From Apostichopus japonicus (Eukaryota; Echinodermata; Holothuroidea; Aspidochirotida; Stichopodidae): DNA of 60,000 nt. Below, in pieces: positions 1 to 11,302 of this stretch. The stretch spans positions 2,854,001 to 2,914,000 of the forward strand of contig NC_092568.1 in assembly GCF_037975245.1 (NCBI RefSeq). Direction: 5' to 3'. The number at the start of each line of letters is the position of its first letter. Position 1 is the first letter of the stretch. Below the pieces are notes generated by a model that had not been told where the DNA came from, did not search any database, and saw nothing but the letters and a program-made list of their open reading frames with translations. Both the position numbers and the translations under genes were made by a program.

Positions 1-2947
1 GACAGTATGGATGGTACTTTGTTAATGAGCTAATGATTAATTTGATAATCAAGGTTAGAAATCTGAGATATATATAGTAGTGAGTTACAGTACTCTATAA
101 ATCAGGAGTAATACTGATGTAGTATTAAGGCTGACTATCAAGAACAAAATCAAAATGGAAGATATGTAGAAGCACTGGACCACAATTCAAGTGCTTTTAA
201 GATTGACAAAATTAACTCAATAATTTAATTTCTTTGGTGGCAAGATTATCCTACAGTACCTTAAAAGTTATTTAATGATGGACGCATGCAGTATAACAAA
301 AATTCCGCCCACAACACTGTAGATATGCAAAATACATGTAGTCTGCTACTTTAAGGGAACACAAATTACAGATTTATTTTGCTGTATTTATATATGCACA
401 TTACAGTAATGTCTTTCTGAGCTCATCTTCTTAAATATTTGACATATTTGAAAAAGGTCAAGCATGCTGACCCCTTAATGTGTATCAAACAATATGCCTT
501 ATTGTAGAAATTATTTGGTGCAAAGTGTGACTTTATTGACCAGTATGGCTTTAATAGCATACCTACTAAATTGCATGTTTGGAGAACTTGAGACAGCAAC
601 CTGTTACAAATACATTTGTCAGCATTTAAATACACCTTGGTTCAGTCAGAAACCAAATACTGCCCTCTATTTTAGTTCCTTGATAAAATTTAAGTACTTA
701 CACATTTCTCACTTTTAAAGAGTAGCTTTTTTTTAATTTGGTTGACAAATCAACGAAACCTACAGAGAATTGCTCACATATAAAATTTAAAAAAATTTAT
801 CAACCAGGACACCATTCTTGATTATTTAATCATCAACTTTTAACATTGATAGTATTATAAAAGGTAGACTTAAAAGAATAAATTGGAAATTTCAATTAGT
901 TGATTTTAACCAGGGAGTTTCCTGCTTGATGTCTTGATATGACGTGATATTTGACTAGCATATCGAATAGCATCGATAAATGAATCAAACTCAACTCAAC
1001 ATAACAATGTTTTTGCAGTGGCGGATTTAGGGCGGAGCCACAGGGCCCCCGCAGCTAAATATTTTTACATCCAATTAGCAGTGTCTTAAAGATGGGTGAT
1101 ATGATATAAATCATACAAGATAGGCTCTATAATAGCTTCATCATACACAATGTCCTACCCCCCTTCCCCTCCCCTCCCTCCCCACTCCCATCCCCATCCC
1201 ACACGAGCAAAACTGGGCTTATGTTTTTGTCATACCTTGGACACAAAATTTGATCTGTTTCCTCACAATGCAAATGCCCCAAAATGCTTTACAACCCACT
1301 CAAATGCCTTTAACAACCTTGAAAACTAGTTTAATATATACCTTCTTGTTTTTGCAAATAATTTTGAATTTTGTTTGAAGTGTTAGTGTAGGTCAATGTC
1401 TGACGTCATTTAGTTCACTAGACCATTCTACGCCGTAATACATTGTAAATATAGAATGAAGAAATCAAATATATATATGAAAGTACAATGTACAAAAGAA
1501 CTTCATAATCAAACACCTGGATACCAAGGGGGGAATATTTTTAAGTGTTTGCACTTTACTCATGAAAGTAAATATCGTTAATCCGCCCCAAAACGTTTCT
1601 TAACCCCACTCAAAATGCCTCCAGCCAAGCTCTTTATCCCGTACATATTTGAGGTACTCTTTTGGCCTGCCTTATAATTTTGTACAAAGGATTTTCATGA
1701 ACAAAAAAAAATATCCACAAGATCAGGTGTCATACTGAAAACCAACAAGGTAACGACCAGTCATCAGAATTGTAACAAATTCTCTATCTTCCCTCTAGCT
1801 ATAACTTCATGTAAGTCTGTCCTTATATTTTAATCGCAAAGCACAAAACTCTTTCTTCTCTTTTTCTTTGAACGAGCATCCTTTATTCCACTAATATTGC
1901 CTTAAAGACAATTTGGAGATTTAAACCTTTTTCCCCAACTCAAATGATTTCCTGTTTTTCCTTAGAATCCTTTCAACAAAATTAAATACTCACTTCTTTG
2001 TTCAATTACTGTTAGCTGTGTCACTTATGGCCCTGGGGGGAACGGTGTAGGGTTACATGGGAACGGGACGGAACAGTTTGCGCGCACTTACGGTTTGTAG
2101 GCTGGGGGAAGGCTCGGCCAACTACACACACTCAAAACTACAGGTACCTGAAGTATAAAAACCAAGTTTGATGAATTTTGATGAGTTTGCAACTCAATTT
2201 CCAAAGTTGTATTTGATTACTATCAAATAAAAGAAATCAAAAGGACTTTTGAAAGGTTTCCAGGAAGTTATAACAAACAATAATGTATCTAGCTGTAGGT
2301 GTACTTCATCTCGTACACTCTCCTAATTTGGGGTCGGCCATTGGAGCTCAGGCAGTCAACGGCTGGAACCCAAGTACAAGGAGATCGTGTTGGACAGTAT
2401 TGAAGCTTTGTTCAATTAACATTTCGGACAAATTTAAGATCTTGACATCAACTCAGTCATATTGAGAAGACCGTTGCATTTTTAGTGGATTTATGGAGTA
2501 TGTCAAGTTAAATTTAAAATCATTTAGACTCCATATATGATAACTTTTTACAACCTCAGTGGTAATTTGTTTAAAAATCCTTCTTTAAGCAATTAAAGGA
2601 GCCTTTCAGAGTTGTAATATATTTTTAAAATTAGGTGAATATCTTGACAACAGAATTAGAGATAGAAACATTACTAGCTCTTAATTATTACTACTGCATT
2701 TGATAATCTTCAAGTGTTCAACAGTACAAACTACTCCTATGTATGCAATTTTCATTGGTCCTCAATACCCAACATATCCCTGATCCACTGTTTCCCTTCT
2801 TTTGAGGTCTCTCCCCCCACCTCCACCCCCCTCAACACTAAAATTGACAGCAAAGGCATGCAACATTTTCAGAGTAGATGAAGGATGACTACTGTACCTA
2901 TAGGAAATTGTGACAATTTTTAAGTATCTTCTTTTTATTTATTCCAG
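1..2947 (+). other. LRRC57: LRRC57 upstream intron (partial), no exon seen
   Basis: This AT-rich stretch ends in a good splice acceptor (pyrimidine-rich TTCTTTTTATTTATTCCAG) at 2947, so it is read as the 3' part of the intron before the first visible LRRC57 exon. I searched it for the missing N-terminal exon, which in vertebrates starts MGNSAL and contains KTGVFQL, and found nothing similar. Visible contents are a hAT-like terminus (CAGTGGCGGATTTAG near 1017), pyrimidine-rich patches near 1160-1195 and two short related blocks near 1274-1313 and 1585-1625. No gene is seen. Confidence 0.6.
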
Positions 2948-3083
2948 TTTCCTCCTCAACTCTTGAAACTTGTGAAGAATCTACGCACCTTGGATTTGTC
3001 GCATAATAAAATAGCTCATCTTCCAGATGGGATACGGAACTTTGAACAAATGAAGAGTTTCACAGCGGATCACAACAGATTGA
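2948..3083 (+). CDS. LRRC57: LRRC57 coding exon A (LRR 1 and start of LRR 2)
   Basis: LRRC57 is a small protein built almost entirely of leucine-rich repeats; its molecular role is poorly defined. This exon encodes 45 residues plus one base, opening FPPQLLKLVKNLRTLDLSHN. That aligns with human LRRC57 from its FPADLQKL segment (recalled, about residue 29). The repeat pattern LxxLxLSxN is clear, then MKSFTADHNRL begins the second repeat. The acceptor is TTTATTCCAG at 2938-2947 and the donor is GTAAGT at 3084. The exon starts in phase 0 and ends in phase 1, and the split codon joins exactly to the exon at 9252. About 28 N-terminal residues are missing and should lie on an exon upstream of the window. 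Confidence 0.9.
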
Positions 3084-3149
3084 GTAAGTTGAGGCACAGA
3101 TGTATCTAGAGTCATTCTAGTTGAATGCACAGATGTATCTAGTCGTAAC

Positions 3150-3480
3150 TAGTGATAGCGCCGTGAACAAATGGAAAGGAAACTGGCCTTGCGATCTAAG
3201 GATTGGCAGGTTTGAGTTCTGGCCAGATCATTATGTTGTGCCTCTCTTCACCCTGGGGTAGAAATGGGGGGGTGGGATAGGGGGACCTGTGAGGTACTGT
3301 AATTTGTAAATATTGTTGTATGTAGATGTGCAACACTGCTTTGGCTCTGGAGCAACTGCTGGAACTGTGCACACTTAGTGTGTGGGTGTGACAAGTTACC
3401 AGTGGTCAACTGTTGTAAAAGTTGTATGGAAAGGCCTTGCCTCAATACAAGACTGTAAACCTTTGACACAAACCTTTTGA
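3150..3480 (+). mobile_element. tRNA-derived SINE
   Basis: A polymerase III A-box-like segment (TAGCGCCGTGAAC near 3156) is followed about 50 bases on by a B-box-like GGTTTGAGTTC near 3209, the spacing of a tRNA-derived internal promoter. The downstream part, including the TTTGGCTCTGGAGCAACTGC stretch near 3340, looks like a SINE body. The 15-mer CACAGATGTATCTAG occurs twice just upstream (about 3097 and 3129). Boundaries are approximate and the family name is unknown to me. It lies in an LRRC57 intron in the sense direction. Confidence 0.6.
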
Positions 3481-3778
3481 TAGCTCCTGAAACTTGATTT
3501 TATTCAAAGTATACATATTTTCTTCACTCATCTCTAAGTAGAATGTCAAAGAGCACATTTTGAGCCTAAATAGCAATGTGTTCTGAGTCTGCATTGCCAG
3601 GACAAATCTACAGCTGGGGATTGAACAACGGCCTAATAAACATGCGATGGCAAGTCTTCAGTTCAAATACGAAGATTCCAGAGAAGACACAGAATCTGCA
3701 TATAGCAAACTAGGCAGTGGTTAAAGTAACAGTGGGACAGCTTAAGTTTCAGGAGCGCTATATTATTTTTTAATTTTT

Positions 3779-5035
3779 AGCTCATACCAGCATGCTGGTG
3801 TGAGCTATTGTTACAGTGCGGCGTCTATCACTCTATCATTCTATCACTCTATCCGTCAACAATTGGTAAAACCGCTCCCACTCGCACAGTGTTTAATGGA
3901 ATTTCATGAAACTTGGACACAAGGACCATTGGGTATAGGGCCATCAGAGATGGTCCGAAATTTGGGGTCAAAGGTCACCTGTGGGCCGTAATGGGCCATT
4001 TTGTGGAAATACGCAAAATGCTTCTTCTCCTACAGATTCCATGGTACAATGTTGAGGGTTTGTCACGATAGTACTATGGAAGTTTTATCTTCAGGATGTT
4101 CATGAATTTGAGATCAAAGATCAACTAGGGGTCTTTTGTGGCCCGGGCCGCATCCCTATATTTTCAAATTGCTTCTGTTCATACAGTGTATGGCCAGTTA
4201 TAATGAAACTTGGTGACAACGTTCCTCGGGATGAGGGTTACGAGTGGTGTTCGGAAAATTGAGGTCAAATGTCATTTAGGGGGTCATCGGGGGTCATTCT
4301 TTGTAATATTTTCAAATATCTCAATCTCCTCAAGATCTCGATGGATCATATTCAAAGTTGAACTGATGACTGTTGGATTGTGTATGAATAAGGTGATGCC
4401 TAAAAATTTTGGGTCAAAAGTTAATTAATTACAATTAATCCCCATTGTTTAAAAAAATCTGAGCCTTCACATTTTTCCTAAGCTCCTTTAATTTATCTAC
4501 CAGTCTCTGCAGTGTTTGTTTACATTTGTGGTTAAGCTCTGCAGAGACTGTTAGTGGAATTAAAGCAGGATTGGGAGTTGTTATTAACTGTTGAACTGTA
4601 AGCGTGAGAGCCCTATAGCCAATCAGCACTTGCCGATTCTTAAAAGTCTTTGAGCCTGAGGTATGTAGGCAGCCAGCCAAAATTTTGGGAAGGAGTGCTT
4701 GTGAAGTTATTTCTGCTCAGGTAGAGGGGAGAAAGTTTAATAGGGTAGGTCAGTGGTATTGTTTGAGAGAGTGGGTAAAATAGGACTTAAAGGGGGAAAA
4801 TAGGAATTATAGCCAGTGGTGTGGCCAGGATTCTGCTAACGGAGGGGGGGAGGGGTTATCACCGTTTTGAACTAGGTGTATAAATTTGTCTTTGAACCTA
4901 AATTGTTTGGCCTCATGGGCCCAAAATTGGTGGAATCTGAAAAATGGCCTGAAATTTGGTGGGCCATAAAGTTTTGTGGGCCCTACATTTTTGAGCTTGA
5001 AAAGGTATGAGCTTCTGCACCATTGGTGCTCTAGT
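3779..5035 (+). mobile_element. Non-autonomous element with end palindrome
   Basis: The left end is a 28-bp near-perfect palindrome (3779-3806, one mismatched pair) centred on CCAGCATGCTGG. The body has short repeated phrases such as GGGGTCAAAGGTCACC and ATTGAGGTCAAATGTC. The right end has a small hairpin, GCACC-ATT-GGTGC (5017-5029), then TCTAG and TTATT. A single-copy 3' hairpin followed by CTAG recalls Helitron-type ends, but the spacing is not canonical and no Rep/helicase coding is present, so the class is left open. The short open frames inside it are not genes. Confidence 0.5.
3965..3977 (+). promoter_or_regulatory. DR1-type nuclear receptor half-site pair
   Basis: GGGTCA-A-AGGTCA is a direct repeat of two RGGTCA half-sites with one-base spacing, the consensus for RXR heterodimers and HNF4. 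It sits inside the repeat element at 3779-5035 in an LRRC57 intron. The match is exact; activity is unknown. Confidence 0.35.
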
Positions 5036-5235
5036 TATTATTTATTATAAGGAAGCAGGCAAATATCATCACTCAGAACCTTCGAGACCACGTACAGTGT
5101 ATTCACTATTTTGATTTATACTACATTTATATTCCCTGAGATGACATTTTAGCGGTTACAATCAAATCAAAATGGTAACCAAAGATGGAAACTTTTGTAT
5201 CTCACATAAATTAAACTGTTTTCAATCAGATTACC

Positions 5236-5710
5236 AGCTTACCTGTCTCCTCATAATTTTAATTAACACTCTTGCTCATGTTGTCCAGAGTCCTAAACAG
5301 TGTCTATACTTTACAAAGCTTAACTTCCAGTTTCGTAACACCATGTGTGTTGGTGGACTCAAGTCAAAGATTATGTAACGGTTTTTTTCCTAAAGGGTCG
5401 TATACTGCACAGTGTATTGTAATCTTGTAAATTTACTTTGCTGCTTGCTTACCTGTCACCGCACAACCTCAGCACTCTTGTCTGCCATGTGTGGAGTGAA
5501 CTGGTAACCTTTAATAACCCTGTGCGCCATCTATAACCAGCCCCCTGCCGGTCTGTGAACGCCCTTCTGATTTTACCACCCGAAGTGCTTAGATCATAAT
5601 TTTCAGACTTGTAGTTTTATCGGTTTGCCACTATAGGCAGGTAAGCTTGTCACTTTTCAAATATCCAAACTTGGTAAGTTTTGGGATAACTTTGTGTACT
5701 CATACTGGTC
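5236..5710. repeat. Inverted-repeat family copy (ACCTGTC core), degraded
   Basis: Two forward-oriented cores, TTACCTGTCTCCTCATAATT near 5238 and TTACCTGTCACCGCACAACC near 5450, are followed near 5637 by a reversed core (GGCAGGTAAGC) and the tail TGGTAAGTTTTGGG near 5670. The same reversed core and tail occur at 9829-9880, so these belong to one dispersed family. Boundaries are approximate. Confidence 0.5.
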
Positions 5711-8700
5711 ACCTCATCATTGCTGTAGCTGAGATCGCATGGTCAAATGATATTTCTTTTGTTAGTTGGGCTTATATCCGAGAAAATATTTGCCTTTTTT
5801 ACATGTGCACATTTGTATACTTTTAATGTTGAGTATCAGACATGGCTTCATAAATAATATAAAACCGAAATATTCAGATTCCATGAATTGGTAAGGTTTC
5901 CTCGAAAGGTTGATTTCTGTAAAAAAAAACCTGCCTGTCGTTTGCTTCACGTGAGACACGGATGGTTAAAATTGTGTAGATAGCAAATTGCTAAGATTCC
6001 ATGGCGACAGAATTTTACAGTACTACATACTTCAGTTAGTGATTTCTGACCTCAGCTCAGTTGTTCACTCCACTTAATGTGATATTCACTGACATGACTG
6101 ATTGGATTCCTGTCGGTTGTTTGTCGAGTTTTTGGTGACAACAGCCAAATATGCAACATGATGACTATGCATTGAACACCAAGGACACTTCTTCATTACT
6201 TCATTAACACATTTTCAAGGGCGAAAGTTACTGGGTAGGAACCGGCTGAATTGTTTCCAAATCAAATGCCAATTAAACCAGAAGGAGGGGGTGTCTGGAG
6301 TCCCAGCATGCCTGGAGCCATACCAGGTGGGAGGTTCGACTGACAAGTTCACCTGATGTTTGCCCTCGGGCGATTTACCTGCGGGGATGAGAAAATATTC
6401 TCGCAGGCATGCCTAGCCACTGTTACAGCATCCAGCTTGAAAATATATTTAAAGAAATATTTAAAGAAAAGGAAGGAATGAGGACAATGCTAGGCAGCGC
6501 TAACAGGAATAGAAAATTCTTGAAAATGGAAAAGGTTTATACATCTTTCATACCAGCTGTCAAGTGTGTTGGAGGGAGGGGGGAGGGCATGTGCCCCCAG
6601 TTTATTGAAGAACCTCAAACATGCACCTTTTTCATATATTAGAAGTGCTCCTTTCTGGTTGTTGTCAATAGTTCTGTGTTTTTATTTTTGCTTTTGTTAA
6701 GAAACTAAGGAAAAGTGTTATTGAAACGTGCCCTTTTGTTGAAATATTAAACGACGAATAGTAATTAAAAAGTGCCATTCAAATTTATATGGAAATACTG
6801 GAATTATTACATTTGCACCAAGAGGGTCCATTTCCTTGCAGCATTTTGTGGTGGCTTGCCCCCTCGAATCAACATCACATGTCCCACTGCTCTTTGAAAA
6901 CAATTTCAGTACTTAATGTACAAATCATAAATTTTTATCCACTGAAGAAAAGGCTGTTCAAGTCATAAATTTCTGTTGTTCTTTGAACTTCATTATTGAC
7001 AACAGAGCACCACTCAATGACATACTACACCATTTGTCCTTTACAAATTTGTATTACATCGTTAAAAATGTCAATTTGAGGCCATCAAAATCTTTCTGTT
7101 GTCCCATTGAGTTTTGTGTTGCCTCTGAAAAACTGACCTAATGGCCTGTGTTTTAGACTACACAATCCAGTCACTTTAATAATTGAACCTCAGCTGTTTA
7201 AAAGGTCATTTTGTCAAAATGAAAAGTGCTACTGTATAGAAATAGTACGTTTTATAATATTTTACAATATGAAATCTAATTTTGCACCTCAAGTCATCCT
7301 TTGAGTAAAAATAACATATAACCTACAAGACACTTACAACATGCCATTTTGGTGGACCAACACATGTATATAACCACCAGTTACCTCATAGAAGACAAGT
7401 TGTGTCAATAAAGTTGAACTACAGATTTATCAAAATATGTGGGGTTTTCTTAAGACATGATTTTATACTTTACCTTCTTGAACATCATAAAAATAAAATC
7501 TCCATCTGGCTGTAAATTTGCTCAAGTCAAATGATATCTATACACACCGTCCCGACTGTGATATAATTTGTGTCTATATCTGCCTATTGTGATGACATGG
7601 GCATCAATGTACAGTGGGACTCTTCATTAGATCTCATTGCTTGGGTTTTGCAGCAGGGGGTGGGATTAGACAGGTGTGATCGGATTCGTCGAAATCTCAG
7701 CAATTTGGATCTGGTGTCTCCTCAATTATACCCAGAGACGTATGTCTGCATCCCTCCGTGAGCAGTTATCTGCTTCTCAATCAGCAGAAAGATATCAACA
7801 AATTATAAATACAGTTCTACAGTAAGTGGTAGGCTTAGTCGTGCTCTCTTTAGGTAACATCGTTTAAACTTTCGACTGTGACCAAACTGTGACAGCAGTA
7901 GGGTTATAATCTGTTCATTTTTGAAGTGCTTTGCAATTTAAAGAGTTATCAAATAAAGTTTTACACATATTTTTGAAACACTATTTATATAAATATTGAA
8001 AAATTTCAACTATATTTTACATTTTATCTACTTTAAGACAAGCCCAGTTGTTGGTTTACTGACATTTTGAAAGTCTCCCATTGGTTGGATGTCAACATGT
8101 CTATATAAAGCTACTGTGAGTTCAGAGTGTCCAGTATTTAGACTTCACCCCACTCTCACATGTCTCTTCACTACAATTACACTTTACTTTCATTAGTTAG
8201 TCTTAAAAATTTTCATTTTTAGAACTGTACTACTGCAGATAAATCCATACACATGTACATCCAGGCCACTACCCACTTTCATTTCTTATTCCATTTATTG
8301 TTAAATTCACAGGAAAGGTGGGGGAGGGTGGGTATGGAAGGGGATCAACAAGGTACTCATCTTTAAACTACTTGATTGAAGTACACTGTTACTGAACTAT
8401 GTTCAAGAAAGACCAGGTATGCATATCCGTTAAGAATTAGATTTCTTAGTCTTAAATATGAAACATGCAAAATTGCCTACCACACACTGCCCCAATGATC
8501 ACCATCCAGACTTAATCTGAACCGTTGTTATATTAAGAAATCGCAGATCGTCGGGTAGTGTGCATGTCGTAAGACTATGACTGATCAAGTTTTTTCAACG
8601 GTTGTAAGTCACGGAGGATTCAGACCGTAAAATAGGGCTTCCCGACTGGCAGTCGGTTGTGACCCATATATTGGGTCCAAAAGGATGTTTAATGGGCCAC

Positions 8701-9251
8701 AAGATCATTCTAGAAATGACAGAAAAAATGTTTTTACCAATCCCCAACAATAAACTGTACATTAAAATGTACAGCACTTGATCGTTATCCAGCTTCTGTT
8801 TAGCTACTAAAAAGTTAGTAACTGTCTACCAATCTCAGGATTGCTTTGTCCCGTCTTCAAGTCAAGATCAAGGAATTTGGGGCAAGGAAGCAGAGCCAAC
8901 TGTTGCATTAGCAACGATATTTCATTGGCATTGTAATGATAAACTTGGCCAGGGGAGGAGGGGGGGGGAAGGAGGGGGAAGAAGTCGTGGCCGAAATGCC
9001 AAAGACTTTGGCTGTGTCATGGCTTAAAAAGTATGCACACCACTGCTCTTATGAGTTAAATCACCACAGGGACAACAAGAAAAGAGAGAGGGGAAAAAAA
9101 AAAGTCTTTGGGGAAAAGACATTTTAATCTACATTTGAGTTCAAAATATCCATGTTACAGTATTGTTAAAAACAAAGATATATTAAATTTCATGATTATT
9201 TATAATTTATCAAGTGCTTCCTCTTGTTTTCCTCTCATTTTCCTCTCCAAG

Positions 9252-9520
9252 CTATTTTGTCGGAGGCCCTTTGCAATCTGAAAAAGTTGGAGACGTTATC
9301 TCTTAGTCACAACCGATTGAACAATATCAGTAATGCCGTCGGACAGCTTAGAGCAATTAAATCGATCAATTTATCCAGTAACCAGTTATCGCATTTCCCT
9401 ATGGAGCTGTGCCAGTTAAAACATCTGGATGTACTGGACCTATCCCAGAATGCAATTAGAGAACTTCCGGGAACCATTGGAGACTTACAGGCTATGGAAG
9501 TAAACCTTAACCAGAACCAG
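9252..9520 (+). CDS. LRRC57: LRRC57 coding exon B (LRRs 2-6)
   Basis: With the carried-over base this exon encodes 90 residues from TILSEALCNLKKLETLSLSH to MEVNLNQNQ. LCNLKKLETLSL and LNLNQNQ match vertebrate LRRC57 almost exactly (recalled: ICNLKKLETLSL, LNLNQNQ). Four repeats show the LxxLxLxxN pattern: LETLSLSHNRL, IKSINLSSNQL, LDVLDLSQNAI and MEVNLNQNQ. The usual LP after the asparagine ladder is IL or IS in two repeats, a mild divergence. The acceptor is CTCTCCAAG ending at 9251 and the donor GTAAGA at 9521. The exon ends in phase 0 and joins the exon at 20437 without gain or loss relative to the human protein. Confidence 0.95.
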
Positions 9521-9722
9521 GTAAGACAATGATTGTTTTCTTCCAAAGTTAACAAACAAAGAAAAATCAGTCCCATTTCAAAGAATAATTTACATTTAGC
9601 TTGGACTTCCTCCCATATCTGACTTTTAGTATTCTATCTTTCGCTATATTTCTACTTATATCTAAAGACTGACATAGTAATACACCTCTGACCAAAAATA
9701 CTTCCTTCGTCCCTGATACAGT

Positions 9723-9850
9723 AGATTTACTTCGCTCCTCTCCTACCTGTCTCCCACTCCACAATTGCACTTTCCTATAGGCTACCTAACTACACATTTA
9801 GATACGGAGTGGGTTGTGGAGTGGGAGACAGGTAAGTATCGTCGCTCGTA
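9723..9850. repeat. Inverted repeat / MITE-like foldback
   Basis: The 20-mer ACCTGTCTCCCACTCCACAA (9745-9764) is perfectly reverse-complemented at 9814-9833. The arms extend outward through a 14-base unmatched stretch to a second matched block (GATTTAC at 9724 and GTAAATC at 9842). The spacer is about 49 bases. Related forward cores occur at about 19031, 19803 and 20063, so this is a dispersed non-coding family. No coding capacity is seen. Confidence 0.65.
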
Positions 9851-10001
9851 AATCCCCAAACCAGTAAGTTTTGGGGGTTCTGGTACACTTTTCTCTTTTT
9901 CTCATGTACTATTAAATTTTTTTGGGGGGCTTTTTCTTTCCTCTCCCTTCCCCTCCTTGACACCATCACACCCTGTATTTTTGTCTCATATTTTATTACA
10001 G

Positions 10002-10029
10002 TCAGATATTACAGAAAATAATGCCACTG
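10002..10029 (+). other. Possible pseudo-exon in LRRC57 intron
   Basis: A 28-base segment has strong splice signals on both sides: TTTTTGTCTCATATTTTATTACAG before it and GTAAGT after it (10030). Full inclusion between the exons at 9520 and 20437 would shift the frame and bring a stop codon within a few codons of the next exon. A second AG at 10013-10014 would give a 15-base in-frame insert. LRRC57 needs no extra residues here, so constitutive use is unlikely. Confidence 0.35.
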
Positions 10030-10745
10030 GTAAGTTGGTCTGTTGGTTTAAGTATTATTTACATTCTTGTGATGCTGCTGTCATGTAATCAAAGTTATGG
10101 GTAAAACGATACAAAAGAATAAAATTGGTGTGCAAGGCCCACAGAAGATGCAAGAATGTTTGTAGACAACTGATTGCATAATACAAGCCAATCTAATTCT
10201 CAGAAATTATATTTGAAAAATACATTGTTAGTAGAAGTATAGTTGATAGGCCAGTATGTACTGCAATGAGCTAAGGTTATGTTGTGAAACAGGTGTATGA
10301 TATTTATAGAAGCTTTCAATGAGGGACTGAAAACATGTGTTTTGACTGGCATTGTTTTACTTTTGCCGAGAAAAACAATTCTATTGAAGAATGGTATTTG
10401 TGTTGGAGGATGGTTGATTGACTGGGCCGCACTAGTATCTTAAGCGCTAAAGAATGGTTCCCAGAGTATGTTTCCAAGGAATCTCTGGACACTGTTTGGC
10501 AAGTTTGTGGGTACCAAACAGCACCTGGCACCAGCCTGTTTTTCATTCTTCGAAAAATATGTTTTTATTTTTCCTTGAAAAAAGGTCATTAAATATTTTT
10601 GATTCGAACATTAATAAGCACGCACTTAATTTTTGGGGATGATATTTTGCACAACATGTGTCTGCATGATATTGGCATCTGTACAACAACACTGTTAATG
10701 GTAAGGTGTGCCCAGCTGGGTTTACTTGAAAAATGTTTCTACATC

Positions 10746-11302
10746 TTAAAGGGATATTCTGGTCGCAAAAGTTGATTGATTTGAAAAGTTTTCTGTTAAG
10801 TCTATTGTTGTACTCGGAAAGATGAGAACCTTTAAAAAGTTTTGAAAAATTCATCTGGCAACAGCAAAGTAAGTGATACCGTCATTGCAACTGATCCAAA
10901 AATAACTCTGTTTGACTTGTCCTTTAAAAGCAAGCACAAATAGAATTTAAAATATTCTGATATTACCAATTGCATTGTGGTGAAGCCTTAGTAGAATGAT
11001 ATGTAAGTAGGGAACATTCCAAATGTATAAAAATCTCAATGACACACTTTAAAAATATCATTATGAAAGAAAGTAAAACTAATATAAACGTTTTCAAACA
11101 TGGAGATGTTATGTACAAATCACTGCAATCAATTTCCTGGGGAGGAAGGCTTATCTTAACTTAATAATTAGTTATCCTCCAATAACCATTTATCCATTGA
11201 AAAAGATGATATTGAAGTTTCTGAGTTTTCTAATAGGAGTGTGAAAATATTTTTTAGCTATAAATATGTCATGCAATTTTTGGCACTGGCCTATTCCTTT
11301 AA
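10746..11302. mobile_element. TTAA-flanked MITE-like element
   Basis: TTAA at 10746-10749 followed by AGGGATATTCTGG, and TATTCCT followed by TTAA at 11299-11302, give short mirror-image ends (AGGGATA and AGGAATA) with TTAA outside. A TTAA duplication is the target-site signature of piggyBac-type elements, but the inverted termini are short and imperfect. An internal segment (TCTGGCAACAGCAAAGTAAG near 10854) recurs diverged at about 58092. A similar start, TTTAAGGGATATTCCAG, lies at about 45531. The short open frames inside are not genes. Confidence 0.45.

Larger units (their letters stand above)
3084..9251 (+). other. LRRC57: LRRC57 intron, about 6.2 kb, repeat-rich
   Basis: Bounded by GTAAGT at 3084 and CTCTCCAAG ending at 9251. 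It contains a tRNA-type SINE (about 3150-3480), a 1.2-kb element with an end palindrome (3779-5035) and members of the ACCTGTC inverted-repeat family (about 5240-5700). From about 5710 to 8930 I see only AT-rich unique-looking sequence with no convincing exon. A G-rich patch lies at 8945-8985. Confidence 0.85.

Noticed and set aside
1017-1060. Complete hAT element starting CAGTGGCGGATTTAG
   Set aside because: Only one terminus is visible; no matching right end or duplication. Similar lone termini are at 4815 and 36375.
2058-2144. ATG frame MGTGRNSLRALTV... followed by GTACCT, as the missing LRRC57 first exon
   Set aside because: Only MG..NS.LRA resembles the vertebrate start. The expected KTGVFQL segment is absent, and the donor is weak.
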